From NCBI GenBank assembly GCA_964519895.1, contig CAZFLE010000006.1, positions 1-64,000 on the forward strand: a stretch of 64,000 nucleotides of DNA, in the 5' to 3' direction. A program made the position numbers and the translations under genes. Under the pieces are notes generated by a model. The model was given only the letters and a program-made list of their open reading frames with translations, was not told where the DNA came from and did not search any database. The DNA is from CAYFPX01 sp964519895. Lineage in GTDB: Bacteria > Myxococcota_A > UBA796 > CAJQPC01. Positions 19,371 to 31,176 of this stretch are shown here, one piece after another. Within the stretch, counting starts at the first letter, position 1. Each line of letters opens with the position of its first letter.

Positions 19371-19667
19371 ATGCTGCTCTCCCTCTCCGTGTCGAAGCTC
19401 CGCCAGTCCCTGGCCGAGGTCTTGAACCGCGTCGGCTACGGCGACCAGGTCGTTCGTGTGGAGCGGCACGGCCGGGTGCTCGGCTACCTGATCTCCCCAG
19501 ACGACTTCGAGGAGTACCAGCTGCTGCTCGACCGGACCGACCGCCAGGCCGTCGACCAGGCCGTGGCCGCCGGTGAGCTCCAGGACACCGTGCCCTTCCG
19601 CGCCGCCGACTACGACGCCAGCTTCGCCGCCGAACCGATCCTGCAATACCGGGTCGGCAAGGACTGA
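19371..19667 (+). CDS. Phd/YefM-family antitoxin
   Basis: The 98-residue protein opens MLLSLSVSKLRQSLAEVLNR, then VVRVERHGRVLGYLISPDDFEEYQ, the usual DNA-binding N-terminal half of Phd/YefM antitoxins. The C-terminal half (FRAADYDASFAAE) would wrap the toxin. It faces away from the RelE-like toxin; antitoxin and toxin are normally one co-directional operon, so this arrangement is odd. ATG 19371 is chosen because the family starts right before LSVSKLRQ. Confidence 0.8.
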   Translation: MLLSLSVSKLRQSLAEVLNRVGYGDQVVRVERHGRVLGYLISPDDFEEYQLLLDRTDRQAVDQAVAAGELQDTVPFRAADYDASFAAEPILQYRVGKD

Positions 19668-19674
19668 ACCCCGG

Positions 19675-21159
19675 TCAACGGGTCGGCCACTCGTCCAGCT
19701 CGCTGCCGGTCGTGAACGACCACTGCACGGTCTCGTCGACCGGGTTCAACACGCTGTCCGCCACGCCCCCCGCGGCCAGCTCCACGAAGTAGGTCGTGTC
19801 GTCGGCCAGCGGGTCGTCGGGCGTGAAGTTGACCAGGCTCTCCTGGACGTTGAACCGGCCGGGCACCAGTGCGCCTTCGGCGTCCCAGATCCGCACGCTG
19901 CCCGCGTGCACCGAGCGCGGCTCCAACAGCTCGTCGAAGCTCAGGCCGATGCGGGCGGTGGTCGGCACCGCTGTGCTGCCATCCAGGGGGCTGACCAGCT
20001 CGACCCGTGGGCCGCGGCCGTCGGGCTGGGTGTCCCAGGGCACCAGAGTGGTGGCCTGGTCATCCTGGGCCCCCGAGTCCACGGACAGCACGGCCACGTT
20101 GCCGATGGGCGTGACCGTGTCCAGGTCGCCAGCCAGGTCGAAGCGCTGGCGCTCCACCAGCGCCGTGGGGTCCGAGAAGTCGTAGATCGACGCGAACTCG
20201 CTCTCGCCCTGGAACAGCAGGTCCTCGTGGCGGAAGACATAGCCACCGTCGCCCTCGGGAGCGTGGTAGGCGGCGACCCACGAGGGCGACGTGGGATCGC
20301 TCAGGTCGTACACGATCGGTCCGCCGCCGCCGCCCTTGCGGGCGAAGAGCCCGTACTTGCCGCCCCAATTGGCGAAGTAGTAGGTCTGGATGTCGCCTGC
20401 GGCGTCGCGGGTGTCGAAGTCTCCGCCGCCCAGAGGCGCCAACACCCCCGGCTCGGACAGATCGAACAGCACGGTCTTGGCCGTGCCCGCCGACGAGCTC
20501 AGCGCCACGTTGCCCACCACGTGCAGCGACCCGACCACCTGGGGCACGGTCGGTCCGACCTGGTCCACCAGGACCGGGTCCAGGGGGTCGGTCACGTCGA
20601 CCACGAACGTGCCCAGCAGGCCCGACGACACGTACAGGAAGTCTCCCTGCCAGAAGGTCGACAGGCTGACCCAGAAGTAGGCCTCGGGGTACAGGAACCC
20701 GGGCAGGTCCAGCTCGGCGACCCACTGGGCATCGGCCTTGTCGGTCACGTCCCAGATGCCGATGCCACCGCGCTCGCCGTCGTCGAAGATCGCGTCGACG
20801 GCCAGGTACTCCCGCCCGTCCACCTGGCCGAACGCCAGGGTGTGGGACTCGCGCATGGGCTCGGCATAGGCCTCGGCGACCTTGACCGGGTCGCAGGGAT
20901 CGCTCACGTCGAACCAGCTCAGCCCGCCCCCGCCGTCCTCGGGTGCCCAGGGCATGAGCAGGTAGCCGTCGTGCATCACCACCAGGTTGTGGTGCTGGGA
21001 CTCCAGCGCAGGGTCCCCGAGCAGGCTGGCGCAGGCCACGCCCAGGTCGGCCTGAGCAAAGGACACCGCGGGGCCTCCGGGACCCTCGACGGTCCACGCA
21101 CCCGGGTCCGGGGCCTCGTCCAGGCGGGGCCCACAGGCCAAGAGCATCCAGCTGAGCAT
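19675..21159 (-). CDS. LVIVD-type propeller lipoprotein with Ig-like C-terminal domain
   Basis: The 494-residue protein carries a very short lipoprotein signal, MLSWMLLACG. Most of the chain repeats blades such as LSWFDVSDPCDPVKV, IGIWDVTDKADAQWV and TFVVDVTDPLDPVLV, the LVIVD repeat pattern of surface beta-propellers. The C-terminal 110 residues resemble a bacterial Ig-like (Big_5/SbsA) domain: VELVSPLDGSTAVPTTARI, FTPDDPLADDTTYFVEL and WSFTTG. The enzymatic role, if any, is unknown. The start at 21159 has a TAGAGG box 6 nt upstream and no Shine-Dalgarno. Confidence 0.82.
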   Translation of the reverse strand: MLSWMLLACGPRLDEAPDPGAWTVEGPGGPAVSFAQADLGVACASLLGDPALESQHHNLVVMHDGYLLMPWAPEDGGGGLSWFDVSDPCDPVKVAEAYAEPMRESHTLAFGQVDGREYLAVDAIFDDGERGGIGIWDVTDKADAQWVAELDLPGFLYPEAYFWVSLSTFWQGDFLYVSSGLLGTFVVDVTDPLDPVLVDQVGPTVPQVVGSLHVVGNVALSSSAGTAKTVLFDLSEPGVLAPLGGGDFDTRDAAGDIQTYYFANWGGKYGLFARKGGGGGPIVYDLSDPTSPSWVAAYHAPEGDGGYVFRHEDLLFQGESEFASIYDFSDPTALVERQRFDLAGDLDTVTPIGNVAVLSVDSGAQDDQATTLVPWDTQPDGRGPRVELVSPLDGSTAVPTTARIGLSFDELLEPRSVHAGSVRIWDAEGALVPGRFNVQESLVNFTPDDPLADDTTYFVELAAGGVADSVLNPVDETVQWSFTTGSELDEWPTR

Positions 21160-21165
21160 CGGGGG

Positions 21166-21171
21166 CCTCTA
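21166..21171 (-). promoter_or_regulatory. Putative leaderless promoter -10 (TAGAGG)
   Basis: On the minus strand TAGAGG is followed by 6 nt and then the ATG at 21159. There is no Shine-Dalgarno. Confidence 0.4.
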
Positions 21172-21193
21172 TCCCGCCCCCCCTTGGGCCCGC

Positions 21194-22591
21194 TCAGTCC
21201 GCCGACACGGGCACCGAGCGGGCGAAGTCCGCCGCCAGCACGACCAGGTCCTCGTGGTCGAAGACATCGCGGCTGACCGCCCGGGCCCGGTCTGCCCGAT
21301 CCGGCGGCGGGTCCTCGCAGTCCAGACCCGACACCCGGAGGGCCCGCGCGTGCACACCGTCGATGCCCGCGTTGGCCAGACAGGCCTGGAAGAAGCTCAA
21401 GGCCCCGACCCCGTCGGCGGCAAACGACGCCAGGTAGGCCGACAGCTCTGTCTCGATGGGGTCCAGGTCCAGGCCGCGGTCCGCCACGTGGCGTGCCTCG
21501 TGGACCGCCGTGCTTCGGGCGGCCCAGCCGACCAGCGACGCCAGCGCACGGTCCAGGTCCCGGGTGCTGCGCAGCGTCTCGGACGACTCCAGCAGCGGCT
21601 GCACCTCGTCCCGGGTGATCGCGGGACAGCGCTGCCCCAGGCTGTCGCGGTACGCCCGACCCAGCATGTCCCGGTCCTGGGCATCGAAGCCCTGCCAGGG
21701 GATGGCGTTGAAGCGGAAGTCGCACCCCCGCTCGGACACGCTGCGCACCGCCGCGACCAGGTCCAGTCGAGTCCGCGCCGTCTCCTGGAGCAACAGCAGG
21801 TCCTCGGGGGGGAGCGCCTGGGCCGCCTCGGCCCGAACAGCCGCCCCGTGGGCCGCGCCCAGCCGGTCCAGGGCGCCCTGGCCCGACGGGTCCAGCAGCG
21901 GCCACAGCTGGTCCGCGGCGAACTCCTCGATCCGGTCCAGCACCACCAGGCCGGCGTCCTCGCCCTCGACCACGTGGCCCAGGTGGGCTTCTCGCACGTT
22001 CAGGGTGTCTGCACGGCGCATGAGGCGGATTCGGGCGGGCAGGCCACCGACGCCCACGGCACCGTCCGCCAGGATCTCGTAGACCTTGACGTAGAAGAAC
22101 GGCCCCGAGCCCAGGTCGATCACCCCGCCTTCGACCCGCCAGGGCGCATCCTGCTCATCCAGGTACCGACTCCACGCCGACGCCAGGAAGATCAGTCGCT
22201 CGCCCTCCTGCCACAGGTCGCCCCGAGCCCGCTCGGCCAGCTCGGTCAGGAGCTCCGTCAGGTTTGCGTCACTGGCAATGGCCAGCTGGAGGGACTGAAG
22301 CGCTGCGGCCGCTGGTTCGGACCCCTGGCGGTCCACCCACGCCTGGGCCACGGTCCAGTTGGGCAGGAGCTCCTCGTGCACCCGGCGCAGGTCGACCTGG
22401 CCCAGCAGCGACGGCGCCCTGGCCTGGAAGACATGGTCACCCTGCCAATTCTGCTCGCCGCGAAGCCACGGCAGGACCCGGTCCCCCAGGCCCCACCAGC
22501 CGATCAGGACCACGGCGGCGACCGCCAGGACCGCTCGCTGACGCCGCTTGCGGCGCCGCTCCTGGGCCATCCACTCGAGGGTGTCCTGCAC
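21194..22591 (-). CDS. Single-pass membrane protein with HExxH zinc-protease motif
   Basis: The 465-residue protein has a basic cytoplasmic N-terminus (QERRRKRRQR), one membrane segment (AVLAVAAVVLIGWWGLG) and a large extracytoplasmic part. HEARH at residues 364-368, followed by Glu-380 or Glu-382 in PIETELSAYL, matches the HExxH...E layout of gluzincin metallopeptidases. I do not recognise the family otherwise. It is on the same strand as the LVIVD lipoprotein and lies behind typA. GTG 22591 is preceded by a TAGGGA box with 6-nt spacing. Confidence 0.7.
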   Translation of the reverse strand: MQDTLEWMAQERRRKRRQRAVLAVAAVVLIGWWGLGDRVLPWLRGEQNWQGDHVFQARAPSLLGQVDLRRVHEELLPNWTVAQAWVDRQGSEPAAAALQSLQLAIASDANLTELLTELAERARGDLWQEGERLIFLASAWSRYLDEQDAPWRVEGGVIDLGSGPFFYVKVYEILADGAVGVGGLPARIRLMRRADTLNVREAHLGHVVEGEDAGLVVLDRIEEFAADQLWPLLDPSGQGALDRLGAAHGAAVRAEAAQALPPEDLLLLQETARTRLDLVAAVRSVSERGCDFRFNAIPWQGFDAQDRDMLGRAYRDSLGQRCPAITRDEVQPLLESSETLRSTRDLDRALASLVGWAARSTAVHEARHVADRGLDLDPIETELSAYLASFAADGVGALSFFQACLANAGIDGVHARALRVSGLDCEDPPPDRADRARAVSRDVFDHEDLVVLAADFARSVPVSAD

Positions 22592-22597
22592 CCCCGG

Positions 22598-22603
22598 TCC
22601 CTA
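22598..22603 (-). promoter_or_regulatory. Putative leaderless promoter -10 (TAGGGA) overlapping the typA stop
   Basis: TAGGGA on the minus strand includes the TAG stop of typA and lies 6 nt before the GTG at 22591. Confidence 0.4.
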
Positions 22604-24409
22604 TCGCCCGCGGATCACCGAGCGCATGTTGCCCTTGAGGACCTTCTTGCGGAGCCGGATGTGGGACGGCGTGATCTCCACCAGCTCTTCCTCGTCGATG
22701 TAGTCCAGGGCCTTCTCGAGGGTCATCTGGACCGGCGGGGCCAGGATCTGCTTCTCGTCGGCGCCGCTGCTGCGGAAGTTCGTGAGCTGCTTGGCCTTGG
22801 TCGGGTCGACGTTCATGTCGTTGCCGCGGGCGTTCTCGCCGACCAGCATGCCCTCGTAGACCTGGGTGCCATTGCCCACGAACAGCCGACCCCGGGCCTG
22901 GAGCTTGAACAGGGCGTAGGTGGTGGCGACACCCTTGCGGTCGGCGACCAGGCCGCCGGCGGCCCGGTACTGGATCGGGCCCGCGTAGTCGTCCCAGCCG
23001 TGGAACAGGGCGTTGATGATGCCCTGGCCGCGGGTGTCGTTGAGGTAGTGCCCCCGGAAGCCGATCAGGCCGCGGCTGGGGATCAGGAACTCCATGCGCA
23101 CGCGGCCGGAGCCCATGTGACGCATGTTCTGCATCATGCCCTTGCGAGCGCTCAGCTTCTCCGTGATGACGCCCATGTAGGAGTCGGGGAAGTCCAGCGT
23201 CGCCATCTCCCACGGCTCGAGCACGGTGTCTGTCTCGGGGTCGCGCTTGAGCCTGACCTCGGGCTTGGAGACGCAGAGCTCGAAGCCCTCCCGCCGCATC
23301 TGCTCGATCAGGATGGCGAGCTGCAGCTCGCCGCGACCGTAGATGCGCATCTGGTCGGCGGAGTCGGTGTCCTCCATGCGGAGCGCCACGTTGTGCAGCA
23401 TCTCCTTTTCCAGCCGCTCGCGGATCTGCCGACCGGTGACGTACTTGCCGTCCAGGCCGGAGAAGGGCCCGTTGTTGATCGAGAACGTCATGCCGATGGT
23501 CGGCTCTTCGACGCTCACCCGCGGCAGGGGCTGGGGGTCTTCGCGGTCGGCGATGGTGTCGCCGATGCTGAGCACGTCGATGCCGGCGATGGCCAGGATG
23601 TCCCCGGCGACCACCTCCTCGACCTCGACGCGCTTGAGCCCGTCGTAGGTGTAGAGCTGGTTCACCTTGGTGTTGGTGATGCCCCCCTCGGTGCAGACCG
23701 CGACCTCGCCCCGACGCTTCAGAGTCCCGTTGACCACCCGGCCGATGGCCAACCGGCCCACGTAGGAGTCGTAGTCCAGGCTGGTCACCAGGACCTGCAG
23801 CGGGGCGTCCGCGTCGCCCTTGGGCGCGGGCACGGTCTCGATGATCGCGTCGAACAGCGGCTTGAGATCGGTCCCGCGCACGTCGGGATCCAAGGACGCA
23901 TCGCCCTCCTTCGCACAGGCGAAGAGCATCGGGAATTCGATCTGGTTCTCGTCGGCGTCCAGGTCGATGAACAGGTCATAGACCTCGTTGACCACCTCGG
24001 CGATGCGGGCGTCGGGCCGGTCGACCTTGTTCACGCACACCATGATCTCCAGGCCGTGGGCCAGGGCCTTCTGGAGCACGAAGCGGGTCTGGGGGAGCGG
24101 GCCTTCAGACGCGTCGACCAGCAGCAGGGCGCCATCGACCATCTTGAGCACCCGCTCGACCTCGCCGCCAAAATCGGCGTGCCCGGGGGTGTCGACGATG
24201 TTGATCTTGGTGTCGCCGTAGCAGACCGCGGTGTTCTTGCTCAGGATCGTGATCCCACGCTCGCGCTCCAGGTCCATCGAGTCCATGACCCGATCGGCCA
24301 CCTTTTCGTGGGCGCTGAACGTGCCGGACTGCTTGAGCATCCCGTCGACCAGGGTCGTCTTGCCGTGGTCGACGTGGGCGATGATCGCGATGTTGCGGAG
24401 ATCAGACAC
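22601..24409 (-). CDS. typA: Ribosome-associated GTPase TypA/BipA
   Basis: The 602-residue protein matches the length of TypA/BipA. It starts at GTG 24409 (AAGGGA upstream) with VSDLRNIAIIAHVDHGKTTLVDGML, the P-loop. MDLERERGITI is switch I/II, VDTPGHADFGGEVERVL is the DxPGH motif and VCVNKVDRPDAR is NKxD. Elongation-factor domains II, III and V follow, with the TypA-specific C-terminus (GHYLNDTRGQGIINALFHGW, LTNFRSSGADE, ILAPPVQMTLEKALDYI). It assists ribosome assembly and translation under stress. The sequence is conserved throughout and intact. Confidence 0.97.
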   Translation of the reverse strand: MSDLRNIAIIAHVDHGKTTLVDGMLKQSGTFSAHEKVADRVMDSMDLERERGITILSKNTAVCYGDTKINIVDTPGHADFGGEVERVLKMVDGALLLVDASEGPLPQTRFVLQKALAHGLEIMVCVNKVDRPDARIAEVVNEVYDLFIDLDADENQIEFPMLFACAKEGDASLDPDVRGTDLKPLFDAIIETVPAPKGDADAPLQVLVTSLDYDSYVGRLAIGRVVNGTLKRRGEVAVCTEGGITNTKVNQLYTYDGLKRVEVEEVVAGDILAIAGIDVLSIGDTIADREDPQPLPRVSVEEPTIGMTFSINNGPFSGLDGKYVTGRQIRERLEKEMLHNVALRMEDTDSADQMRIYGRGELQLAILIEQMRREGFELCVSKPEVRLKRDPETDTVLEPWEMATLDFPDSYMGVITEKLSARKGMMQNMRHMGSGRVRMEFLIPSRGLIGFRGHYLNDTRGQGIINALFHGWDDYAGPIQYRAAGGLVADRKGVATTYALFKLQARGRLFVGNGTQVYEGMLVGENARGNDMNVDPTKAKQLTNFRSSGADEKQILAPPVQMTLEKALDYIDEEELVEITPSHIRLRKKVLKGNMRSVIRGR

Positions 24410-24551
24410 CGGGCACTCCCTTCTTCGGGGGGCCCCAATGCCGCGTCGGGGGCCGTCCGTCAAGGGCCTGGGTGGATCGGTTAAGTGGCGGCGCCTTCTG
24501 GGGGTCGTGCAAACGGCGTCCCCCTGAATCCCCGAAGACAGGACGTCTGCC

Positions 24552-26126
<1,575 letters not shown>

Positions 26127-26145
26127 GGCTGGGGGGTCGGGCGCT

Positions 26146-26400
26146 CTACTCGGTCTCGACCACCGTCAGGAATGGCGGCGCCGGGTTCGTGCAGCCGCCA
26201 CACCGCAGGGCCATCAACCAGGTGCCCGGGTCGCCGAACAGCGCCGCACCGGACAGGTCCAGGTCCAGCAGGCCGTCGACCGACCAATTCAGTTGCTCTT
26301 CCTGGAGCAGCTCCAGCCGGGCGAAGTCGGCCTCGAGGAAGACGGTGTCATGGGAGAGGAGTCCGCTGGAGCAAGCGAGCAGCAAGGAGAACAGGAGCAT
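26146..26400 (-). CDS. Small lipoprotein, unknown
   Basis: This 84-residue protein starts at 26400 with MLLFSLLLACSSG, a typical lipobox. The mature part (about 75 residues) ends with a CGGC pair in MALRCGGCTNPAPPF. I do not recognise the family. It is convergent with the propeller lipoprotein. Three GGCAC...GTGCC inverted repeats lie directly upstream. Confidence 0.55.
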   Translation of the reverse strand: MLLFSLLLACSSGLLSHDTVFLEADFARLELLQEEQLNWSVDGLLDLDLSGAALFGDPGTWLMALRCGGCTNPAPPFLTVVETE

Positions 26401-26686
26401 CGGGCACCTTGGGTGGTGCCTGACCCTGTGGCACGAGACGTGCCAGCCGTGGAACGGGTTGGACCGGTTCCAGGGTCAACCCTGAGCGTCTGGGTGGCAC
26501 GCGAGCCGTGCCCGGAGGATGCCGCGCGACCTCAGAGCCGGCGAGTTCTTCCGCCTATCAGAGCAGAGCCCCTCGTTTCTTCCGCCTGGGGCGACTGATC
26601 AAGCCGAATTGGCCCTTCTGGGGGTCCTGACACCCCTCATCCGGGGTGCGGCGGCACCCAGGCGGAAGAGGGAAGGGGCTTTGGTC
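26401..26686. other. Intergenic stretch dense in inverted repeats
   Basis: Several perfect inverted repeats are present: GGCACC/GGTGCC at 26403-26420, TGGCAC/GTGCCA at 26429-26445, CAGGGT/ACCCTG at 26471-26484 and GGCAC/GTGCC at 26496-26512. Two copies of TTCTTCCGCC lie between about 26545 and 26590. GGGGT/ACCCC is found near 26620. No gene is visible. Confidence 0.5.
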
Positions 26687-28300
<1,614 letters not shown>

Positions 28301-28426
28301 GGGCTCGATCCCGGGTCTTCGAAGGGCTCGATCTATGGGGCGACGCGGCCCTCCGCAATGGGTCGCCCCCTGGGTCCTGACACCTTCTTGGGATCCCTCG
28401 TTCCTGGAGGCGCTTCTCCGGAGGGG
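28301..28426. other. Short intergenic spacer
   Basis: This 126-bp region lies between two minus-strand genes. It contains GGGTCCTGACACC, part of the recurring GGT...GACACC motif. It should contain the promoter of the zinc-ribbon gene; CCATAGATCG on the minus strand is a candidate -10. Confidence 0.35.
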
Positions 28427-29686
28427 TCAGTTTCCGGTCTCGAGGGTCAGCGTGTACTGGGTCGCGTCGCCGGATCCAGCGTCGTCGTCGGTGTCCCCAC
28501 CCTGCCCATCGGTGAGCACCACGATCGCCGCGACACCCCCACCCACGGCCAGTCCGCCGGCGATCGCGCCCCAGAACCACGGCTGGTGGGTGATGGGACC
28601 GCTGTCGTACTTCATGCGCCCCGTGGAGCGGATCCGGGCGTCGTCGTCGGTCGAGGTCCTGAACCCGGACTCCCGCTCCTCGTGCTCTGGCGGAGGTGGG
28701 TCGGTCTTGGGGCTGCGGATCGCGACGCCGTCCTGGGGCTCTGGCGCTGGCTGGGCGTAGGGATCGTCCTCGAAGTCGGGGATGTCGTCGAAATCGCCGC
28801 CACCACCGCCGCTCTCGCCCCCGTAGGGATCCGAGCCGTAGGGATCCGAGCTGGGCCCAGCCGACTCGTAGGGCGCACTGCCGCCGCCATAGTCCGGCGC
28901 CGCCACCATCGCGCCGCCTTCTCCGACCAGCTCCCGCACCAGCTGCCCGTAGATCGGCTCACCCGGAAACGGCGGCACGTCGGCCGCGGTCCGGCGGACC
29001 TCGGCGGTGATGGTCGTGCCGCGGGTGATGCGGGCGAACACGGTCCCGTCGGCCGCGAGGTACCCCACCACGACCGCGTCGACGTCGAGGCGGGACTGGA
29101 GGTTGGCGGCTTCTGCGCTGCTCAGGACACGCGGGGACCCGCTGTCGATCGTGCGCTGGGCCTCGCCGAACAGGGATCGCAGGCCGCTGCCCATCGAAGG
29201 CGCCCGGTGGTCGGGGTAGCCGGGGAACAGGACCAGGCAGTCCACCAGCGCCTTCTTGGCGTCACTCCGACGCCCCAGGCTCAGGTAGGCACGGCCCAGG
29301 AAGAACGAGACGTCGGCGAGCTCTGGCCGGCGGCCGATGTCGCTGCCGGCGGCCACGTGGAGCTTCTGGGCCTGGCGCAGCTTGGACAGCGCCGTGCTGG
29401 CCTGGCCGCGGTCCAGCGCCTGACGCGCGTCGCTCACCAGCCGACGGGCCGAAGAGATGTCAGCCTCGTGTCCGGAGGAGAGCCGGTCCGCGATGTCGAA
29501 GTCGGACAGCGGGAGCCAGCTGGTCTCCAGGAAGGCGTCCCGCAGCCCCTGGCTGACCAGGGCGGAGTCGTCGAAGGAGACGCCGTAGCCGTCGAAGTCC
29601 AGGACCGCGACGGTCGAGGCCCGGGCCGGACCCGCCAGCACGACCAGGCCCAGGAAGCAGACCAGGAGCCCGCGCAACCGCTTCAT
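28427..29686 (-). CDS. Secreted or anchored protein with TPR-like helical region, unknown
   Basis: ATG 29686 has GAGGG 6 nt upstream; the 419-residue protein starts MKRLRGLLVCFLGLVVLAGPARAS, a signal peptide. Next is a VAVLDFDGYGVSF start as in FlgO/TPR-type stress proteins. A TPR-like helical part follows (ARQALDRGQASTALSKLRQA, FFLGRAYLSLGRRSDAKKAL). A Tyr/Gly/Asp-rich disordered linker leads to a C-terminal membrane helix (WFWGAIAGGLAVGGGVAAIVVLTD). This arrangement recurs in Myxococcota envelope proteins of unknown role. It lies next to the AgmX-like gene and may be co-functional. Confidence 0.72.
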   Translation of the reverse strand: MKRLRGLLVCFLGLVVLAGPARASTVAVLDFDGYGVSFDDSALVSQGLRDAFLETSWLPLSDFDIADRLSSGHEADISSARRLVSDARQALDRGQASTALSKLRQAQKLHVAAGSDIGRRPELADVSFFLGRAYLSLGRRSDAKKALVDCLVLFPGYPDHRAPSMGSGLRSLFGEAQRTIDSGSPRVLSSAEAANLQSRLDVDAVVVGYLAADGTVFARITRGTTITAEVRRTAADVPPFPGEPIYGQLVRELVGEGGAMVAAPDYGGGSAPYESAGPSSDPYGSDPYGGESGGGGGDFDDIPDFEDDPYAQPAPEPQDGVAIRSPKTDPPPPEHEERESGFRTSTDDDARIRSTGRMKYDSGPITHQPWFWGAIAGGLAVGGGVAAIVVLTDGQGGDTDDDAGSGDATQYTLTLETGN

Positions 29687-29731
29687 GCACACCCTCGCTT
29701 GGAGGGCAGTCTAACCCCTGAGCCCTGCTTT

Positions 29732-30160
29732 CTACGCCGGCATGCCCTGGCCGCTCTCGGTGTAGGCCTTGAGGCTGGCCATGAAGTGGTGCCACACCTG
29801 GGCGGTCATCTTGTAGGGCGGGGACTGGTCCTCGGGGAAGCCCGCGTGCTCGAAGTGAAGGGCCACACCGCCTTCGGACCGAGTCAGGGACCAGGTCAGG
29901 GTCGTGCCGGGCCAGACCGGGTTGCCGTTGGCGGTACAGGTCCAGGCGATGGTGCCGCTGGGATCCAGCGTGTCCACGTCGAAGTCCATCTTGACCAGCT
30001 GGCCTTCCTTTTGGAAGCGGAGCTGGTGGTGGCCCCCAGCCGCATCGGCCAGATCGGCGTCCCGGCACCACCAGCCGCGCAGTCCGGCTGGGGTCGCGAC
30101 CGCTCGGTACGCGGTGTCCAGGTCTGTGTTCAAGGTCAGGTCGTGGGTGATGGTGGCCAT
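29732..30160 (-). CDS. SRPBCC/AHSA1-like ligand-binding protein
   Basis: This 142-residue protein starts at ATG 30160 with GGAG 6 nt upstream. It follows the SRPBCC (START-like) pattern: ITHDLTLNTDLDTAYRAVATPAGLRGWW at the N-terminus, a central beta sheet (DPSGTIAWTCTANG, TTLTWSL) and a closing helix (VWHHFMASLKAY). AHSA1-type proteins bind hydrophobic ligands or act on small aromatic compounds. The gene is divergent from the LysR regulator, a classic regulator-target layout. Confidence 0.8.
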   Translation of the reverse strand: MATITHDLTLNTDLDTAYRAVATPAGLRGWWCRDADLADAAGGHHQLRFQKEGQLVKMDFDVDTLDPSGTIAWTCTANGNPVWPGTTLTWSLTRSEGGVALHFEHAGFPEDQSPPYKMTAQVWHHFMASLKAYTESGQGMPA

Positions 30161-30207
30161 GTGAGGCTCCGATTGAGGTGCACCCACAACCTATAGACGA
30201 GACCTTT

Positions 30208-30250
30208 GAACAACAATATGCTCAGTTCTCAACATACTGTTGATATTCTA
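30208..30250. promoter_or_regulatory. Likely LysR operator between divergent genes
   Basis: An AT-rich stretch contains TCAACA/TGTTGA around TAC (15-bp perfect palindrome) and a GAAC...GTTC pair with 13-bp spacing. Both resemble LysR-type binding sites, placed next to the regulator start. Confidence 0.5.
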
Positions 30251-31176
30251 TGGACAATCTCGGTGCACTGAAGAGACTGGCCGTGTTCGCGGCCGTCGTG
30301 GACGCCCAGGGCTTCAGCGCCGCGGCTCGCAGGCTGGGCATGACCCGCTCCGCCGTGAGCCGACAGGTCAGCCAGCTCGAAGAGGAGCTCGGGACCCGTC
30401 TGCTGCATCGGACCACCCGGTCCCTGTCCCTGACCGACGACGGCGCCCTGATCCTGGCGGACTGTCGTGCGGTGTGCGAGACCTCCGAGCGGGTGTTCGC
30501 CGTGCTCCGGGCCCGCCGCTCAGAGCCATCCGGCACCCTGCGGATCACCGCGCCCCTGGGACTGGGCGAAGCCTTCCTGGCGCCGCTCCTGGGCGGGTTC
30601 GCCAGCGCTCACCCCCAGGTCTCCCTCCACGTGACCCTCAGCGACGAGGTCGTGGACCTGGTCGCCGCCGGGATCGACGTGGCCATCCGGGGCGGCGCCC
30701 TCCAGGACTCGGCCCTGCGCGTCCGCCGCATCGGTCCGCTGGATCTCGTCGTGGCCGCCAGCCCCTCGTACCTGGCCAGCTCCCCGCCTCTGAAGGAACC
30801 TGCCGATCTGACAGCGCACACATGGGTCACCTACACCCCTCTGGGCGTGCCCAACCGCCCGACTTTCCGACGACCTGGGCACGAACCGATCACCGTCCGG
30901 CCGACCGGCCGACTCCAGACGAACAACGGCGGGGTGCTCCGGCACCTGTTGCTCTCGGGCCAGGGCGCGGGACTGCTGCCGCGCTTCTACGTGGCCCGCG
31001 ACCTGGCGGCGGGGGCGCTGGTGGACCTCCTCCCGGCGTGGACCCTGGCCACCGGGGGGATCTACGCGGTCCACCCCCACGTCCGGCACGTTCCGCTCCG
31101 GGTCCAGGCCTTCATCGAACACCTCGTCGGCGCATGGCCCACCGCCGAGCCGATCCAGGAGATGCTGTCGCGGTGA
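30250..31176 (+). CDS. LysR-family transcription regulator
   Basis: This 308-residue protein has the winged helix-turn-helix N-terminus (LAVFAAVVDAQGFSAAARRLGMTRSAVSRQVSQLEEELG). The periplasmic-binding-protein-like sensor half (GTLRITAPLGLGEAFLAPLL, VDLVAAGIDVAIRGG) follows. It is of the subgroup that often controls a divergent gene, here the SRPBCC protein. The inducer is unknown. The stop overlaps the next start by GTGA, so the tri-haem lipoprotein may be co-transcribed. Confidence 0.92.
   Translation: MDNLGALKRLAVFAAVVDAQGFSAAARRLGMTRSAVSRQVSQLEEELGTRLLHRTTRSLSLTDDGALILADCRAVCETSERVFAVLRARRSEPSGTLRITAPLGLGEAFLAPLLGGFASAHPQVSLHVTLSDEVVDLVAAGIDVAIRGGALQDSALRVRRIGPLDLVVAASPSYLASSPPLKEPADLTAHTWVTYTPLGVPNRPTFRRPGHEPITVRPTGRLQTNNGGVLRHLLLSGQGAGLLPRFYVARDLAAGALVDLLPAWTLATGGIYAVHPHVRHVPLRVQAFIEHLVGAWPTAEPIQEMLSR

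Noticed and set aside
26429..26445. Sigma54-type promoter (GG-N10-GC spacing within TGGCACGAGACGTGC)
   Set aside because: The spacing fits, but the sequence is a perfect palindrome and one of three similar repeats nearby; no downstream gene starts at a suitable distance on the plus strand.
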